Of a stretch of DNA of 64,000 nucleotides, positions 26,465 through 34,475 are shown in pieces. Numbering within the stretch: the first letter of the stretch is position 1; each line of letters starts with the position of its first letter. Origin of the DNA: Terriglobales bacterium (GTDB lineage: Bacteria; Acidobacteriota; Terriglobia; Terriglobales; Acidobacteriaceae); the NCBI GenBank assembly GCA_025936825.1, contig JAICSO010000003.1, forward strand, positions 248,001 through 312,000. Reading direction: 5' to 3'. The notes under the pieces were generated by a model. That model made no database searches. It was given only the letters and a program-made list of their open reading frames with translations, and was not told the DNA's origin. The translations under genes were made by a program, and so were the position numbers.

Positions 26465-26497
26465 GACCTCCGGACGAAACCAGCTAGTCTAATCCAC

Positions 26498-26610
26498 CTA
26501 GGGGTTCACGAGTCGAACGCCGCAGCCTTCAAAATCGGCTGTGTTGCGAGTGGCGAGCGTGGCGTTGTGCACGGATGCGATGGCTGCTATTCCGTTTACG
26601 AGCTTAAACA
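26498..26610 (-). pseudogene. Remnant of a VapC-like PIN domain toxin gene
   Basis: Minus-strand translation gives 'NGIAAIASVHNATLATRN' followed by 'ADFEGCGVRLVNP' and a stop. This is the C-terminal end of PIN-domain toxins (the Ala-rich helix, 'LATRN' strand and the Asp of 'DF'). Nothing resembling the first two thirds precedes it: the frame runs straight into the ACCACAAAGG repeat at 26616. No antitoxin is seen. The gene was presumably truncated by deletion or repeat insertion. Confidence 0.72.
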
Positions 26611-26615
26611 AGAAT

Positions 26616-26695
26616 AACCACAAAGGACACGAAGGCACACGAAAGAAAGCAAGATACGGGGATTCCTTCGTGTAACTTTGTGTCCTTCGTGGTGA
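26616..26695. repeat. Inverted ACCACAAAGG-type dispersed repeat, copy 2
   Basis: Left arm 'ACCACAAAGGACACGAAGG' and right arm 'CCTTCGTGTAACTTTGTG' plus 'TCCTTCGTGGT' flank a spacer of about 20 bases. It lies between the PIN remnant and hutH. Confidence 0.88.
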
Positions 26696-26713
26696 ACGCG
26701 CCTTATTTAAGTC

Positions 26714-28285
26714 TTATTCCAGCACTTCGCGGAATTTTCCGCTGGCAATCACGTCTGCAATTTTCGCAAAATCCTGATACATAGCCCGATCTTTCTCGAG
26801 CTTCGGCGAGACCACGCGTATTGCCGCGCACGCTTTTTGTCCGCGCCTGCTGGTGCTCAGTGGCGCGATGAGGTCAAGTGCCTGAGCTGCCGCCATGGCT
26901 TCGATGGCGAGCACGTTGCGTGTGTTCTCCAGCACGCGGCGCAACTTCAGCGCGGCCGTCATTCCCATGGAAACGTAGTCTTCCTTGTTGCCGGAGGTCG
27001 TGATTGAGTCGACCGACGCCGGATGGGCCAGCACCTTGTTTTCGCTGACCAGTGCCGCGGCGGTAACCTGCGGCATCATGAATCCAGAGTTTAGTCCCGC
27101 GCTGGGCGCGAGGAACGGCGGCAGGCCCTCGTTGAGTGCGGGATTCACCAAGCGCTCGATCCTGCGCTCGGAGATCCCTGCCAATGCAGTCAGCGCAATG
27201 GCCAGGAAATCGAGTGCGAACGCGACCGGTTCTCCATGAAAGTTGCCGCCAGAGAGGACAGCGGTATGATCTGCGGAGCTTTGCTCCGCCGGACGGGTGA
27301 GGGCGTCCGTCCCTCCACGCTCTGAAGCGATAAACACGAGCGGGTTGTCCACTGCTGAGTTCGCTTCGGTCTCAAACACTTCGCGACAGTGGACAAGCGT
27401 GTCACGCACAGCCCCATGCACCTGCGGAATGCAACGTAGAGAGTACGCGTCCTGCACGCGGCCGCATTCGCGATGCGACTCGCGGATCTGGCTACCTTCG
27501 AGCATGCGCCGCAGATTCTCCGCGGTCTTGATTTGTCCGGTATGCGGACGCGCGCGGTGAATTCGCTCATCGAACGCCACATCTGTCCCGCGCAGTGCGT
27601 CGAGTGTGAGCGCCCCAATTACATCTGCTGAGTCCACCAACGTTTCCGCTGCCAGCAGCGCCAGCGTTCCCACTGCCAACATCGCCTGGGTTCCATTGAT
27701 GAGCGAGACTGCTTCTTTGGCCTCGAGCGCCAGCGGCCTGATCTCTGCTTTTCGTAATACATCGGTTGTAGGAATCCGCGAGCCACCGGCGGCCAGACAT
27801 TCGCCTTCACCGATCAGCACCAGAGCGAGATGCGCGAGAGGCGCAAGGTCCCCGCTGGCGCCGACGCTGCCCTGCGAGGGAACGCAAGGCGTGACTCCCC
27901 GATCGAGTAGCTCGCAAAGCGCGTCGATCACGACTGCACGAACCCCGGAGTGTCCTTTGGAAAGGGAATTCGCGCGCAGCAGAATCATGGCACGCGTTTC
28001 AGCAATTGAGAGAGGTTCTCCCACTCCAACCGCATGCGATCGAACCAGGTTCACCTGCAACTCGCGAATCTGATCTCCGGCTATGCGTACATCGCTCAGC
28101 TTGCCGACGCCAGTGGTGATGGCATACGACAACTGGTTGCTGGCGACGAGCTCATCAACGACCGCGCGCGCGCGATCCACAGCCTCTCTCGCGTCCGACG
28201 CAAGCAGAACGGGCCGCTTGTCGACCGCAACTTCGTGGACGTTCTCCAGCGTGAGATCGTTTCCGTTGATATGGAGAGCTTGCAT
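26714..28285 (-). CDS. hutH: Histidine ammonia-lyase
   Basis: 523 residues. The MIO prosthetic group precursor Ala143-Ser144-Gly145 is in 'GSVGASGDLAPLAHLAL'; 'YAITTGVGKLSDV' and 'SLINGTQAML' are typical. It deaminates histidine to urocanate, the first step of histidine use. The other hut genes are not in the window. Residues about 321-341 (bases 27263-27325) are extra compared with the usual 'NPLVF' to 'LSGGNFHGEP' segment, and are encoded by the same dispersed repeat as in the S9 peptidase. The insertion falls just before a well-conserved active-site loop. Confidence 0.93.
   Translation of the reverse strand: MQALHINGNDLTLENVHEVAVDKRPVLLASDAREAVDRARAVVDELVASNQLSYAITTGVGKLSDVRIAGDQIRELQVNLVRSHAVGVGEPLSIAETRAMILLRANSLSKGHSGVRAVVIDALCELLDRGVTPCVPSQGSVGASGDLAPLAHLALVLIGEGECLAAGGSRIPTTDVLRKAEIRPLALEAKEAVSLINGTQAMLAVGTLALLAAETLVDSADVIGALTLDALRGTDVAFDERIHRARPHTGQIKTAENLRRMLEGSQIRESHRECGRVQDAYSLRCIPQVHGAVRDTLVHCREVFETEANSAVDNPLVFIASERGGTDALTRPAEQSSADHTAVLSGGNFHGEPVAFALDFLAIALTALAGISERRIERLVNPALNEGLPPFLAPSAGLNSGFMMPQVTAAALVSENKVLAHPASVDSITTSGNKEDYVSMGMTAALKLRRVLENTRNVLAIEAMAAAQALDLIAPLSTSRRGQKACAAIRVVSPKLEKDRAMYQDFAKIADVIASGKFREVLE
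27263..27325. repeat. Dispersed repeat inserted in frame in hutH
   Basis: Bases 27276-27318 match 26201-26244 with the shared core 'CCGGACGGGNGAGGGCG' and the outer 'CCGTCCCTCCAC'. Both copies are read in the same frame and give the peptide pattern GGTxALxRPxExSS. Confidence 0.82.
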
Positions 28286-28289
28286 AGAA

Positions 28290-28350
28290 GCCGCTGTTGG
28301 CTAGTGGTTGTTGGCTCTTGGCTCTCTTGCAGGCTCAGAGCTAATAACCG
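28290..28350. repeat. Degenerate heptamer repeat (TTGGCTN)
   Basis: About five 7-base units of the form TTGGCTN or GTGGTTG in the gap between the thioesterase and hutH, with a weak opposing arm ('CTCAGAGCTAATAACC'). It is less regular than the other heptamer islands. Confidence 0.5.
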
Positions 28351-28354
28351 AGAG

Positions 28355-28789
28355 TTACGCTTTTGCCGCCTGTTCAGAGTGAATCACATCACGAAAAATT
28401 CGCATGTACTTCTCCGGAATCGGCGTCTTCTTCATCTCGCGATCGATCACCACGTGCATGGTCTCGCCTTCGGCGAGCAATCCGTCTGCTGCCCGCACGA
28501 GCTCATATCCGAAATGCACCATGGACTCGCGCGCATTCTTGAGCTGCGTGCGAACAACAACCTCATCGTCGTAGCGCGCGGGTGCTTTGTAGCGGCAACG
28601 CGCATCGACCACGGCGATATGGCAGCCGTACTGCTGCTCCATGTCTTTGTACGAGAATCCGAGTTGGCGGAAGAATTCGACGCGCCCGACTTCAAACCAC
28701 ACGAAATGGTTGGCATGATAAACCACGCCCATCTGATCGGTCTCAGCGTAGCGAACGCGAATCGTAACTTCGCTGATGCGGCCTTTCAC
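28355..28789 (-). CDS. Acyl-CoA thioesterase, YbgC/4HBT hotdog family
   Basis: 144 residues. The hotdog-fold signature 'VRYAETDQMGVVYHANHFVWFEVGR' (Asp in the ETDQMG loop is the usual catalytic residue) is followed by 'FRQLGFSYKDMEQQYG'. It hydrolyses acyl-CoA or 4-hydroxybenzoyl-CoA type thioesters. The start is GTG and overlaps the stop of the enoyl-CoA hydratase gene by four bases (GTGA), so the two are probably co-translated and act in the same acyl-CoA pathway. Confidence 0.9.
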   Translation of the reverse strand: MKGRISEVTIRVRYAETDQMGVVYHANHFVWFEVGRVEFFRQLGFSYKDMEQQYGCHIAVVDARCRYKAPARYDDEVVVRTQLKNARESMVHFGYELVRAADGLLAEGETMHVVIDREMKKTPIPEKYMRIFRDVIHSEQAAKA

Positions 28790-29568
28790 TGGCCGCTCCA
28801 GTTCGGTTTGCGTTTTTCGAGGAAGGACGCCACGCCTTCCTGGAATTCTGGTGTGGTGCGGATCGCCGCATTTTCCTGTACTGCGGTATCGATCTGCTTG
28901 TCGAGCGACTTCGCGAGATAGCTGTTCAGCAATTTCTTCGTCATTCGCAGCGCCGCCGGACTGTTTTCCATGAGTTGTTTCGCCAGCTCTCTCGCGCGCG
29001 GCAACAAGCTCTTCGGCGACACCACTTCATTGACTAGCCCAAGGCTTTGTGCTTCGGCGGCTTCAAACGCGCGCCCGGTGAGCAGCAGATCGCGCGCTGC
29101 CTTGTGCCCCACCTGCCAAACCAGGATCGAAGACACAATTGCGGGAACGAACCCGATGCGAACTTCTGTATATCCAAATGTCGCCTCAGCCAGCGCCAGC
29201 GTAAAGTCGCACATGGTCGCGATTCCCGCGCCCCCGGCCATGGCCGCCCCGTTCACCGCGGCGATCGTCGGCTTGGGGAATTCATAGATCGCGCGAAAAA
29301 ACCGCGCCATGCGGTCCGAGTCAGCCACGTTTTCGGATGGGGTTTTGCTGGTGAGCGACTTGAGTTCCTCCAGGTCCATCCCCGCACAGAACGCCTTCCC
29401 CGCACCGGTGAGTATCAATACGACGGCTTCCGACTTCTCGACTTCCGCCAGCGCCGCCATGGTCTCTTCGATCATCTGCACGCTGAGCGCATTCCGTTTG
29501 TCGGGCCGATTGAATGTGATGGTCGCAACCCGACCGTCGTAGGCAAGCTTGATCGTCGAATAGGCCAT
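28786..29568 (-). CDS. Enoyl-CoA hydratase/isomerase family protein
   Basis: 260 residues of the crotonase family: 'ITFNRPDKRNALSVQMI' at the start, oxyanion-hole segments 'GAGKAFCAGMDLEELK' and 'NGAAMAGGAGIATMCD', and a C-terminal 'KLLNSYLAK' helix. Crotonases act on acyl-CoA; which reaction is done here is not clear from the residues. ATG start at 29568; first gene of the pair with the thioesterase. Confidence 0.9.
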   Translation of the reverse strand: MAYSTIKLAYDGRVATITFNRPDKRNALSVQMIEETMAALAEVEKSEAVVLILTGAGKAFCAGMDLEELKSLTSKTPSENVADSDRMARFFRAIYEFPKPTIAAVNGAAMAGGAGIATMCDFTLALAEATFGYTEVRIGFVPAIVSSILVWQVGHKAARDLLLTGRAFEAAEAQSLGLVNEVVSPKSLLPRARELAKQLMENSPAALRMTKKLLNSYLAKSLDKQIDTAVQENAAIRTTPEFQEGVASFLEKRKPNWSGQ

Positions 29569-29593
29569 AGGATGGACAGGAGATTATACGAGG

Positions 29594-29697
29594 AATTGAA
29601 TCATTGAATCATTGAGACATTGAATCACTGAAAAGGCGAAGCGGGATGGTTTTCTGAAATGATTCAATCTTCCGATGATTCAATGCTTCAATTTTCC
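29594..29697. repeat. Inverted TTGAATCA repeat, second copy
   Basis: Left arm with about five units (29594-29632), spacer with GGTTTTC, right arm 'ATGATTCAATCTTCCGATGA' onward (29659-29697). The right arm is nearly identical to that at 38301. It separates the crotonase gene from cinA. Confidence 0.88.
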
Positions 29698-29710
29698 GGA
29701 ACCCGCCTCC

Positions 29711-30955
29711 TCACATTAACTTTCTCCTGACCATGTCTAGCGCCTGCTGCGATGCGAAGAAGCGGATTCTCTGTCGGTCGCCCGGGAAGTTGCGCTGAAT
29801 GACTTCGGTTCCTGACTCGCTCGCGAGCGCGTGATACACCAAGCCGACCGGCTTCTCATCTGTCCCGCCCGTTGGCCCTGCGACTCCAGTGATGCCTAGC
29901 CCCAAAGTGGTTCCGCAGCGCTTGCGGATTCCTTCCGCCAAAGCTTTCGCCACCTGCTCACTCACCGCTCCAAAATGATCGAGCAAATCCGCAGGGACCT
30001 CAGCCAACTTTACTTTCAGGTCGTTCGAGTACGCGACGACTCCGCCCATGAAGTACCGTGAACTGCCGCTCACCGACGTCAATCGCTCCGCCAGCAACCC
30101 TCCTGTGCACGACTCCGCCACTGCAAGTGTGGCGCTCCGCATCTGCAGATAATAGCTGACTATCTGCTCCAGCGAATCCCCGTTGTCCGAGTAGACGGCG
30201 TCGTCCAATTCGGCTTCCAGTTTGTCGACAAGATCGTCCACTCGAAGTTGGGCTGCATCCGATGAGGGCGCTTGCGCCCGCAGATGAAGCTGAATTTCTC
30301 CCGGCGCCGCCAAAATCGTTGTGCTCACGTCGGTGTAGCGTTTGTAGATGGGCGCGACCCGCGCATCGCACGCCGACTCGCCCATTCCGGTAATCCTCAG
30401 CATTCGCGTCGCGATGTATCGCCTGGGTACCTTCGCTTGCAGTCGCTCCAGCACTGCGCCTTCAAAAAGCGCCTTCAACTCGTGTGGAGGGCCAGGCAAC
30501 AGCACAATGATCTTTTCTCTTCCATCGGAGCGCCCGCTGATCCACTGTCCTGGCGCTGTGCCGTTCGAATTGGTGAGGATGGTCGCGCCCTGAATTAGGT
30601 CGGCTTGCTTAATGTTATTAGCCGACATCTTCCAGCCGCGCTCCGCAAATCGTCTCTCGATCGCCGCCACCAGTTCTGGATTTCGACGCAGTTGAAGGCC
30701 TAACGTTTCCGCCACGGCCTCGCGGGTGAGGTCATCTTCGGTCGGCCCCAAGCCGCCGCTAAAGATGAGAATGTCAGCTCGCGCCAGCGCAGTTGTGGCT
30801 ACACGCACCAGATCCTTCATTGCGTCGCCCACAATCGTTTTGAACCCGACCTCAACCCCAATCGAGTTCAGTTTCTCGGTGAGATAGAGCGAGTTCGTGT
30901 CCTGCCGGAAGGGCGTGAGCAGCTCCGAACCGACCGCAATAATTTCCGCAATCAC
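29711..30955 (-). CDS. cinA: CinA family nicotinamide mononucleotide deamidase/competence-damage protein
   Basis: 414 residues. The N-terminal MoCF-type domain starts 'IIAVGSELLTPFRQDTNS' and has 'IFSGGLGPTEDDLTREA'; the C-terminal CinA domain has 'LAVAESCTGGLLAERLT', 'YFMGGVVAYSNDLKVKL' and 'GITGVAGPTGGTDEKPVG'. It is linked to pyridine nucleotide recycling (NMN deamidation, ADP-ribose hydrolysis). Start GTG 30955. The length is normal for the two-domain form. Confidence 0.93.
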   Translation of the reverse strand: MIAEIIAVGSELLTPFRQDTNSLYLTEKLNSIGVEVGFKTIVGDAMKDLVRVATTALARADILIFSGGLGPTEDDLTREAVAETLGLQLRRNPELVAAIERRFAERGWKMSANNIKQADLIQGATILTNSNGTAPGQWISGRSDGREKIIVLLPGPPHELKALFEGAVLERLQAKVPRRYIATRMLRITGMGESACDARVAPIYKRYTDVSTTILAAPGEIQLHLRAQAPSSDAAQLRVDDLVDKLEAELDDAVYSDNGDSLEQIVSYYLQMRSATLAVAESCTGGLLAERLTSVSGSSRYFMGGVVAYSNDLKVKLAEVPADLLDHFGAVSEQVAKALAEGIRKRCGTTLGLGITGVAGPTGGTDEKPVGLVYHALASESGTEVIQRNFPGDRQRIRFFASQQALDMVRRKLM

Positions 30956-31239
30956 GCTTGCAGTTTAACCCAAGCGCCCACTGCAACAGCTTTCAGCAGG
31001 TACCAGTCCTCGCTCCAGCTTCCGCGACGTGGGATTTGACGGCTGGTTAATGGAGTGCAGACAAATCCGCCACGACGAGCTTTATGCGCAGAGCGCTTGG
31101 AATATTTTCCGGTTCGTTGTCAGTGAGCGATGTTGACATTTATGCTCATCAACAGTTCGTTCGCTGGCCAAATTCAGGGGGAAGTAACAGATCGGACTAC
31201 GGACAATCTCGGATCGAGTGTTGCACACACGGTGGATAA
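30956..31239. other. Intergenic stretch between divergent cinA and YdeI-like gene
   Basis: No gene is supported. A TTGACA hexamer at about 31133 and the flanking inverted pair TGTTGA/TCAACA are the only sites I noticed. They could serve the plus-strand gene at 31240, but no -10 box fits clearly. Confidence 0.4.
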
Positions 31240-31824
31240 ATGAAGGTACCTTACGCGAAAAAGTGGCAGAAGGAAACAGACAAGCTGAGGAAAGTTCTCC
31301 TCGAGTGCGGCCTCACCGAGGAGTTGAAATGGGGCAAGCCCTGCTTCACCCACGGCAAAAAGAACGTGGCGATCGTTATCCCGCTAAAGGACGCGTGCGC
31401 GCTCTCGTTCTTCAAAGGTACCTTGCTGAAGGATCCGACGCATATTCTTCAAAAAATCGGAGAGCATACGCAGGCGGGCCGCTGGATTAAATTTACCTCT
31501 CTCAAAGAAATTTCGGCTCTGCAGCCGACCTTGGGGAAATACATCTATGAAGCCATCGAGATTGAGAAATCGGGAACTAAGGTTCCCCTGAAGAAGGCTT
31601 CGGAGTATGCGGTTCCCGAGGAGTTGCAAGATAGGCTGAATGCGGCTCCAGAGCTGAAAGAGGCGTTCGACGCCCTAACGCCGGGACGAAGAAAGTCATA
31701 CATCTATCACATCTCTGGCGCGAAGCAGGCGAAGACGCGGGCAGCGCGGGCGGAGAAGTGTGTGCCAATGATCTTAAGCGGTCGCGGGTTCAACGAATTC
31801 CCGTCGCAACGACGTGAACGTTGA
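31240..31824 (+). CDS. YdeI/OmdA family protein
   Basis: 194 residues. The N-terminal DUF1801-like fold is seen in 'LTEELKWGKPCFTHGKKNVAIVIPLKDACALSFF' style spacing (pieces 'EELKWGKPCFT' and 'CALSFFKG'). The C-terminal YdeI/OmpD-associated helix is 'LTPGRRKSYIYHISGAKQ', where the 'RRKSYIYHI' motif is characteristic. The function is not established. Starts with ATG and a GGTGG four bases upstream. Confidence 0.85.
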   Translation: MKVPYAKKWQKETDKLRKVLLECGLTEELKWGKPCFTHGKKNVAIVIPLKDACALSFFKGTLLKDPTHILQKIGEHTQAGRWIKFTSLKEISALQPTLGKYIYEAIEIEKSGTKVPLKKASEYAVPEELQDRLNAAPELKEAFDALTPGRRKSYIYHISGAKQAKTRAARAEKCVPMILSGRGFNEFPSQRRER

Positions 31825-31865
31825 CCGAGGCTGTTGGATTCGCGCAAGAGTCCTGTCTCGGTTTA

Positions 31866-32123
31866 TCAGGCGTGACGAAATTGTCGCCGCAGGGTCTCCA
31901 CGACCAGACCAACAAGCGCATACGTAACCGCATTCGCCGCTAGAACCGCATAAATACTGAGAGCGTGATGCATTCCAAGTAGCGCAACGGGGCAGGTGAA
32001 CGTGATAAGGAACCAAGCATCACGTATCGGATCAGCGGATGGGAAGGTTGCAAACGCAAACAGCGTCCAAAATCCTGCAACTAGCAATCCTAAGATGGCC
32101 CAAATAGCGATTTGGTATTTCAT
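31866..32123 (-). CDS. Small membrane protein of unknown function
   Basis: 85 residues with three hydrophobic stretches ('IAIWAILGLLVAGFWTLFAF', 'WFLITFTCPVALLGM', 'AVLAANAVTYALVGLVVETL') and a basic C-terminus 'RRQFRH'. No known family was recognised. It could be a small integral membrane protein coupled to neighbouring minus-strand genes. Confidence 0.55.
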   Translation of the reverse strand: MKYQIAIWAILGLLVAGFWTLFAFATFPSADPIRDAWFLITFTCPVALLGMHHALSIYAVLAANAVTYALVGLVVETLRRQFRHA

Positions 32124-32189
32124 AAACGCCGTCCTGAACGAGTTTAATTTATACCTTTTCTTAGATGCTGAAAAGCGCTCCCGTTGTAA

Positions 32190-32583
32190 TCACGCGTGAT
32201 CACTCCTTGACCGCGGGGAAGGAGCGGGCGGACGGTCCGCGCGGAATGCTTCGAGAGCAACGTACTCGTCGGTGTGGATCTCGAATAGGTTGCTTATCCT
32301 GGTCATCTCAAGAAGGGCTTGCACCCTCGCCTTTACATGGACAAGCTTCATGTCGCCGCCCGCTTGCCTGACACCGCAAAAGCCACCGGGTCAGTTCGCC
32401 CAAGCCATTGCTGTCAACGAAATCCACGCCCGCGAGGTTGATCAGAAACTTCTTGTGGCCGTTGCTGGTGAAGACGTGAACAAGGTCGCGCAGTTGAGTG
32501 CGGCTGTCACTTAACGTGAGTCTTCCCACAACATCAACCACAATGATGCGATCAACCTCTCTCGCTGCGACTTGAAAACCCAT
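32190..32583 (-). pseudogene. STAS-domain gene with a frameshift
   Basis: The first 75 codons read as a STAS domain: 'RIIVVDVVGRLTL' and 'FLINLAGVDFVDSNGLGELT'. At about 32355-32362 an extra G in a GGG run moves the frame. The remaining STAS tail continues in another frame as 'GDMKLVHVKARVQALLEM' and 'NLFEIHTDEYVALEAF', ending with TGA at 32190. Deleting one G would restore a protein of about 130 residues. As it stands the product ends at 32308, lacks the last helix and has a spurious 'GRRHEACPCK' tail. Sequencing error cannot be excluded. Confidence 0.82.
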
Positions 32584-32590
32584 AGATGAA

Positions 32591-33241
32591 TTAGAGGCTG
32601 GTTACACGCGATTGCACCCATCGACATGCGGAAGCGTAGTGCGTTCCGACCTCACGCTCAGCAGTCGCAGCTTCTGACAAGGGAGCACCGGGGCAGGTTT
32701 CGGGGCATCCTGGCCAGCTCTGTCCCTTGTACTTGCCGAGAACGCGGCCAATCAGCAGGACCACAGGAAACAAGATCCGCTGGATCGCAACCGGAGGCCT
32801 GACGACCGCCTGGGTGCGGCGATGTCGCCAGAGCACGTGAGCCAGATAAAAGATCGACGGCCTGTCGGTTGCGCTAGCGTTGAGCACAGCAAACAATGCT
32901 TGGAGGAATTGATCCAGGTCAACTGCGGGAACTACGCGACCATTGAACTGAAGAAGGGTTTCTCCGGCATTCCACCAAGAGTGAACGACCCCGGCAGGAA
33001 AAAGTGCATTTCCTCCGGTCTGCACAATCGTGGTTTGTCCTCCGATTCGTGCACCCAATGTGCCTGCCTGCACTCTACCCTCTTCTCGTTCCCGGAAATG
33101 CACGTGGGGCGGCGGTCCCTTACTTCCTGGCGGGAGCGTGCCCTCGACTATCAAGATCATTTGACCGGAAACATCACGCTCTCGACGCATCCGAAGAGTC
33201 TCCCCGGTGTGACGATTCTCCAATCTCAAAACGCCGTTCAT
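32591..33241 (-). CDS. Cupin domain protein
   Basis: 216 residues. The cupin barrel is at about 10-110, with 'GPPPHVHFREREEGRVQAG' as metal-binding motif 1 (His-x-His and Glu) and 'AGVVHSWWNAG' as motif 2. A hydrophobic segment ('RILFPVVLLIGRVLGKY') near the C-terminus may anchor it. I chose ATG 33241 with GGGAG 5 bases upstream rather than the GTG at 33247. No reaction can be assigned. The tail after residue about 180 ('GQSWPGCPETCPGAP') looks unlike relatives and might be altered. Confidence 0.75.
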   Translation of the reverse strand: MNGVLRLENRHTGETLRMRRERDVSGQMILIVEGTLPPGSKGPPPHVHFREREEGRVQAGTLGARIGGQTTIVQTGGNALFPAGVVHSWWNAGETLLQFNGRVVPAVDLDQFLQALFAVLNASATDRPSIFYLAHVLWRHRRTQAVVRPPVAIQRILFPVVLLIGRVLGKYKGQSWPGCPETCPGAPLSEAATAEREVGTHYASACRWVQSRVTSL

Positions 33242-33294
33242 GCTCACTCCCTAGACACTCCGAAACGGTATGCGGCCAGTAAGTAGGATTCAGC

Positions 33295-33714
33295 TTATGT
33301 TTTGCCAAGGAGCTGTTGCTGTAACCCAAGGCGGTCAATGGTAGCCCAACGCTCCACAATCTTGCCGTCGCGGATGCGCCAGAACACCATCCCCCTGAAC
33401 GAGAACTGTCGATTCGTTCCCGGGATAGGCATCCCAGGGAAGGAGCCTCGGTGTGTGCCTGTCCAGCGGGCCCGCACAGCTACGCGATCACCTTCCGCCA
33501 GGATGTCTTCTATCTTCACTTTCAAATCAGGGAACGCCTCATGGAGCATAGCGCCATATTGCAGGGCACCCTCCGGTCCTGGCGGAATCCCAGGGGGCAT
33601 CTCGTGGTCCCGAAAATCTGGCGCCAGCTACCTCCTGACCGCATCCGCATCCCGGCGTTCTACAAAAGCCTCGTAGTGTTCCAAAACTAATCTCTTGTTA
33701 TCCTCGATAGTCAT
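33295..33714 (-). pseudogene. SnoaL-like ester cyclase gene with an in-frame amber stop
   Basis: From ATG 33714 the frame reads 'MTIEDNKRLVLEHYEAFVE' then 'RRDADAVRR', TAG (33628-33630, codon 29), and continues in the same frame as 'LAPDFRDHEMPPGIPPG', 'VRARWTGTHRGSFPG' and 'FWRIRDGKIVERWATIDR'. A CAG-to-TAG change in a conserved helix would explain this. Without the stop the product is 139 residues, the usual size of the SnoaL-like polyketide cyclase/ester cyclase fold. A start at 33600 would give a truncated 101-residue protein missing the first helices. Confidence 0.82.
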
Positions 33715-34071
33715 TTTTGCACTATATACAGGATAATCGCTCCACTCTGTTCTACTGCGAACGCGTGGCAACGCTTCCTGTTGGGTCACTGAGTGTAGCA
33801 TTTCGGTTCTGGTTCTAATGACGTTTGTGAACGCTTGCGGATGTCTGGGAGTGAACGCTTATTTTCTGGCGGCGCTCTCCCTTGTTATCGTTTCGCACCC
33901 CTGGCAGAACGCTATATACGCGAGCGAAGGTGAATCGCCTACGCGAAGTCCATTGACGTACACACGCTCCAACCATCCCTATCCCCCAACGCCGTGAAAA
34001 CTGGCTGCAGTCCGGTCGCCTCACGTTCATATCGGGTCCACGCCGTGGTATGTTTCTGCAACAACCACGTC
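33715..34071. other. Intergenic stretch without a supported gene
   Basis: Between the broken SnoaL-like gene and the PAS gene. A short minus-strand frame (33815-34030) has no recognisable features. No hairpin with U-run, operator or RNA gene was seen. Confidence 0.5.
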
Positions 34072-34449
34072 ATGCCAGCGAATTGGAAAACATCCTTCCG
34101 AGAATTTCTGGACGCAATGCCCGTTCCTGGATATTTGTTTGATCCCGTGAGCCGGCACTTTGTGGCCGCTAATGCCGGCTTTTGCGAACTCGTCGGTTAT
34201 CCCGAACTGGAGTTAGTCGCGCTGGAATGGCCTCTCATCATGGCGGATCCGGCGGAAACGACTCGTGCCAACGAAGAAATTTCGGGTCGTCAGGAAGATG
34301 TCTTCCGAGCCAACGATTTCGCCTTCCGCAGGAAAGACGGGGTTCGCGTCGACGCCCATATTCAATATCGCGTGATGCGTGTCGTGGATGGAAGCAACGC
34401 GACTCGGCAGGTGTACTTCGCTGCGGTGGTTTCGGCTAAACGAATCTGA
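34072..34449 (+). CDS. PAS domain protein
   Basis: 125 residues: one PAS domain ('MPVPGYLFDPVSRHFVAANA', 'VGYPELELVALEWPLIM') with a PAC-like end ('FRRKDGVRVDAHIQYRVMR'). There is no kinase, GGDEF or regulator domain, so it is a stand-alone sensor module. The ligand is unknown. ATG 34072 is chosen because the domain starts right after it; the open frame begins at 33994 and no Shine-Dalgarno decides. Confidence 0.78.
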   Translation: MPANWKTSFREFLDAMPVPGYLFDPVSRHFVAANAGFCELVGYPELELVALEWPLIMADPAETTRANEEISGRQEDVFRANDFAFRRKDGVRVDAHIQYRVMRVVDGSNATRQVYFAAVVSAKRI

Positions 34450-34475
34450 TCTCAGGCCGCTCGCGTGAGAAAAGG

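Noticed and set aside
33815-34030. 71-residue minus-strand frame between SnoaL-like and PAS genes
   Set aside because: No similarity, no ribosome site, odd composition.
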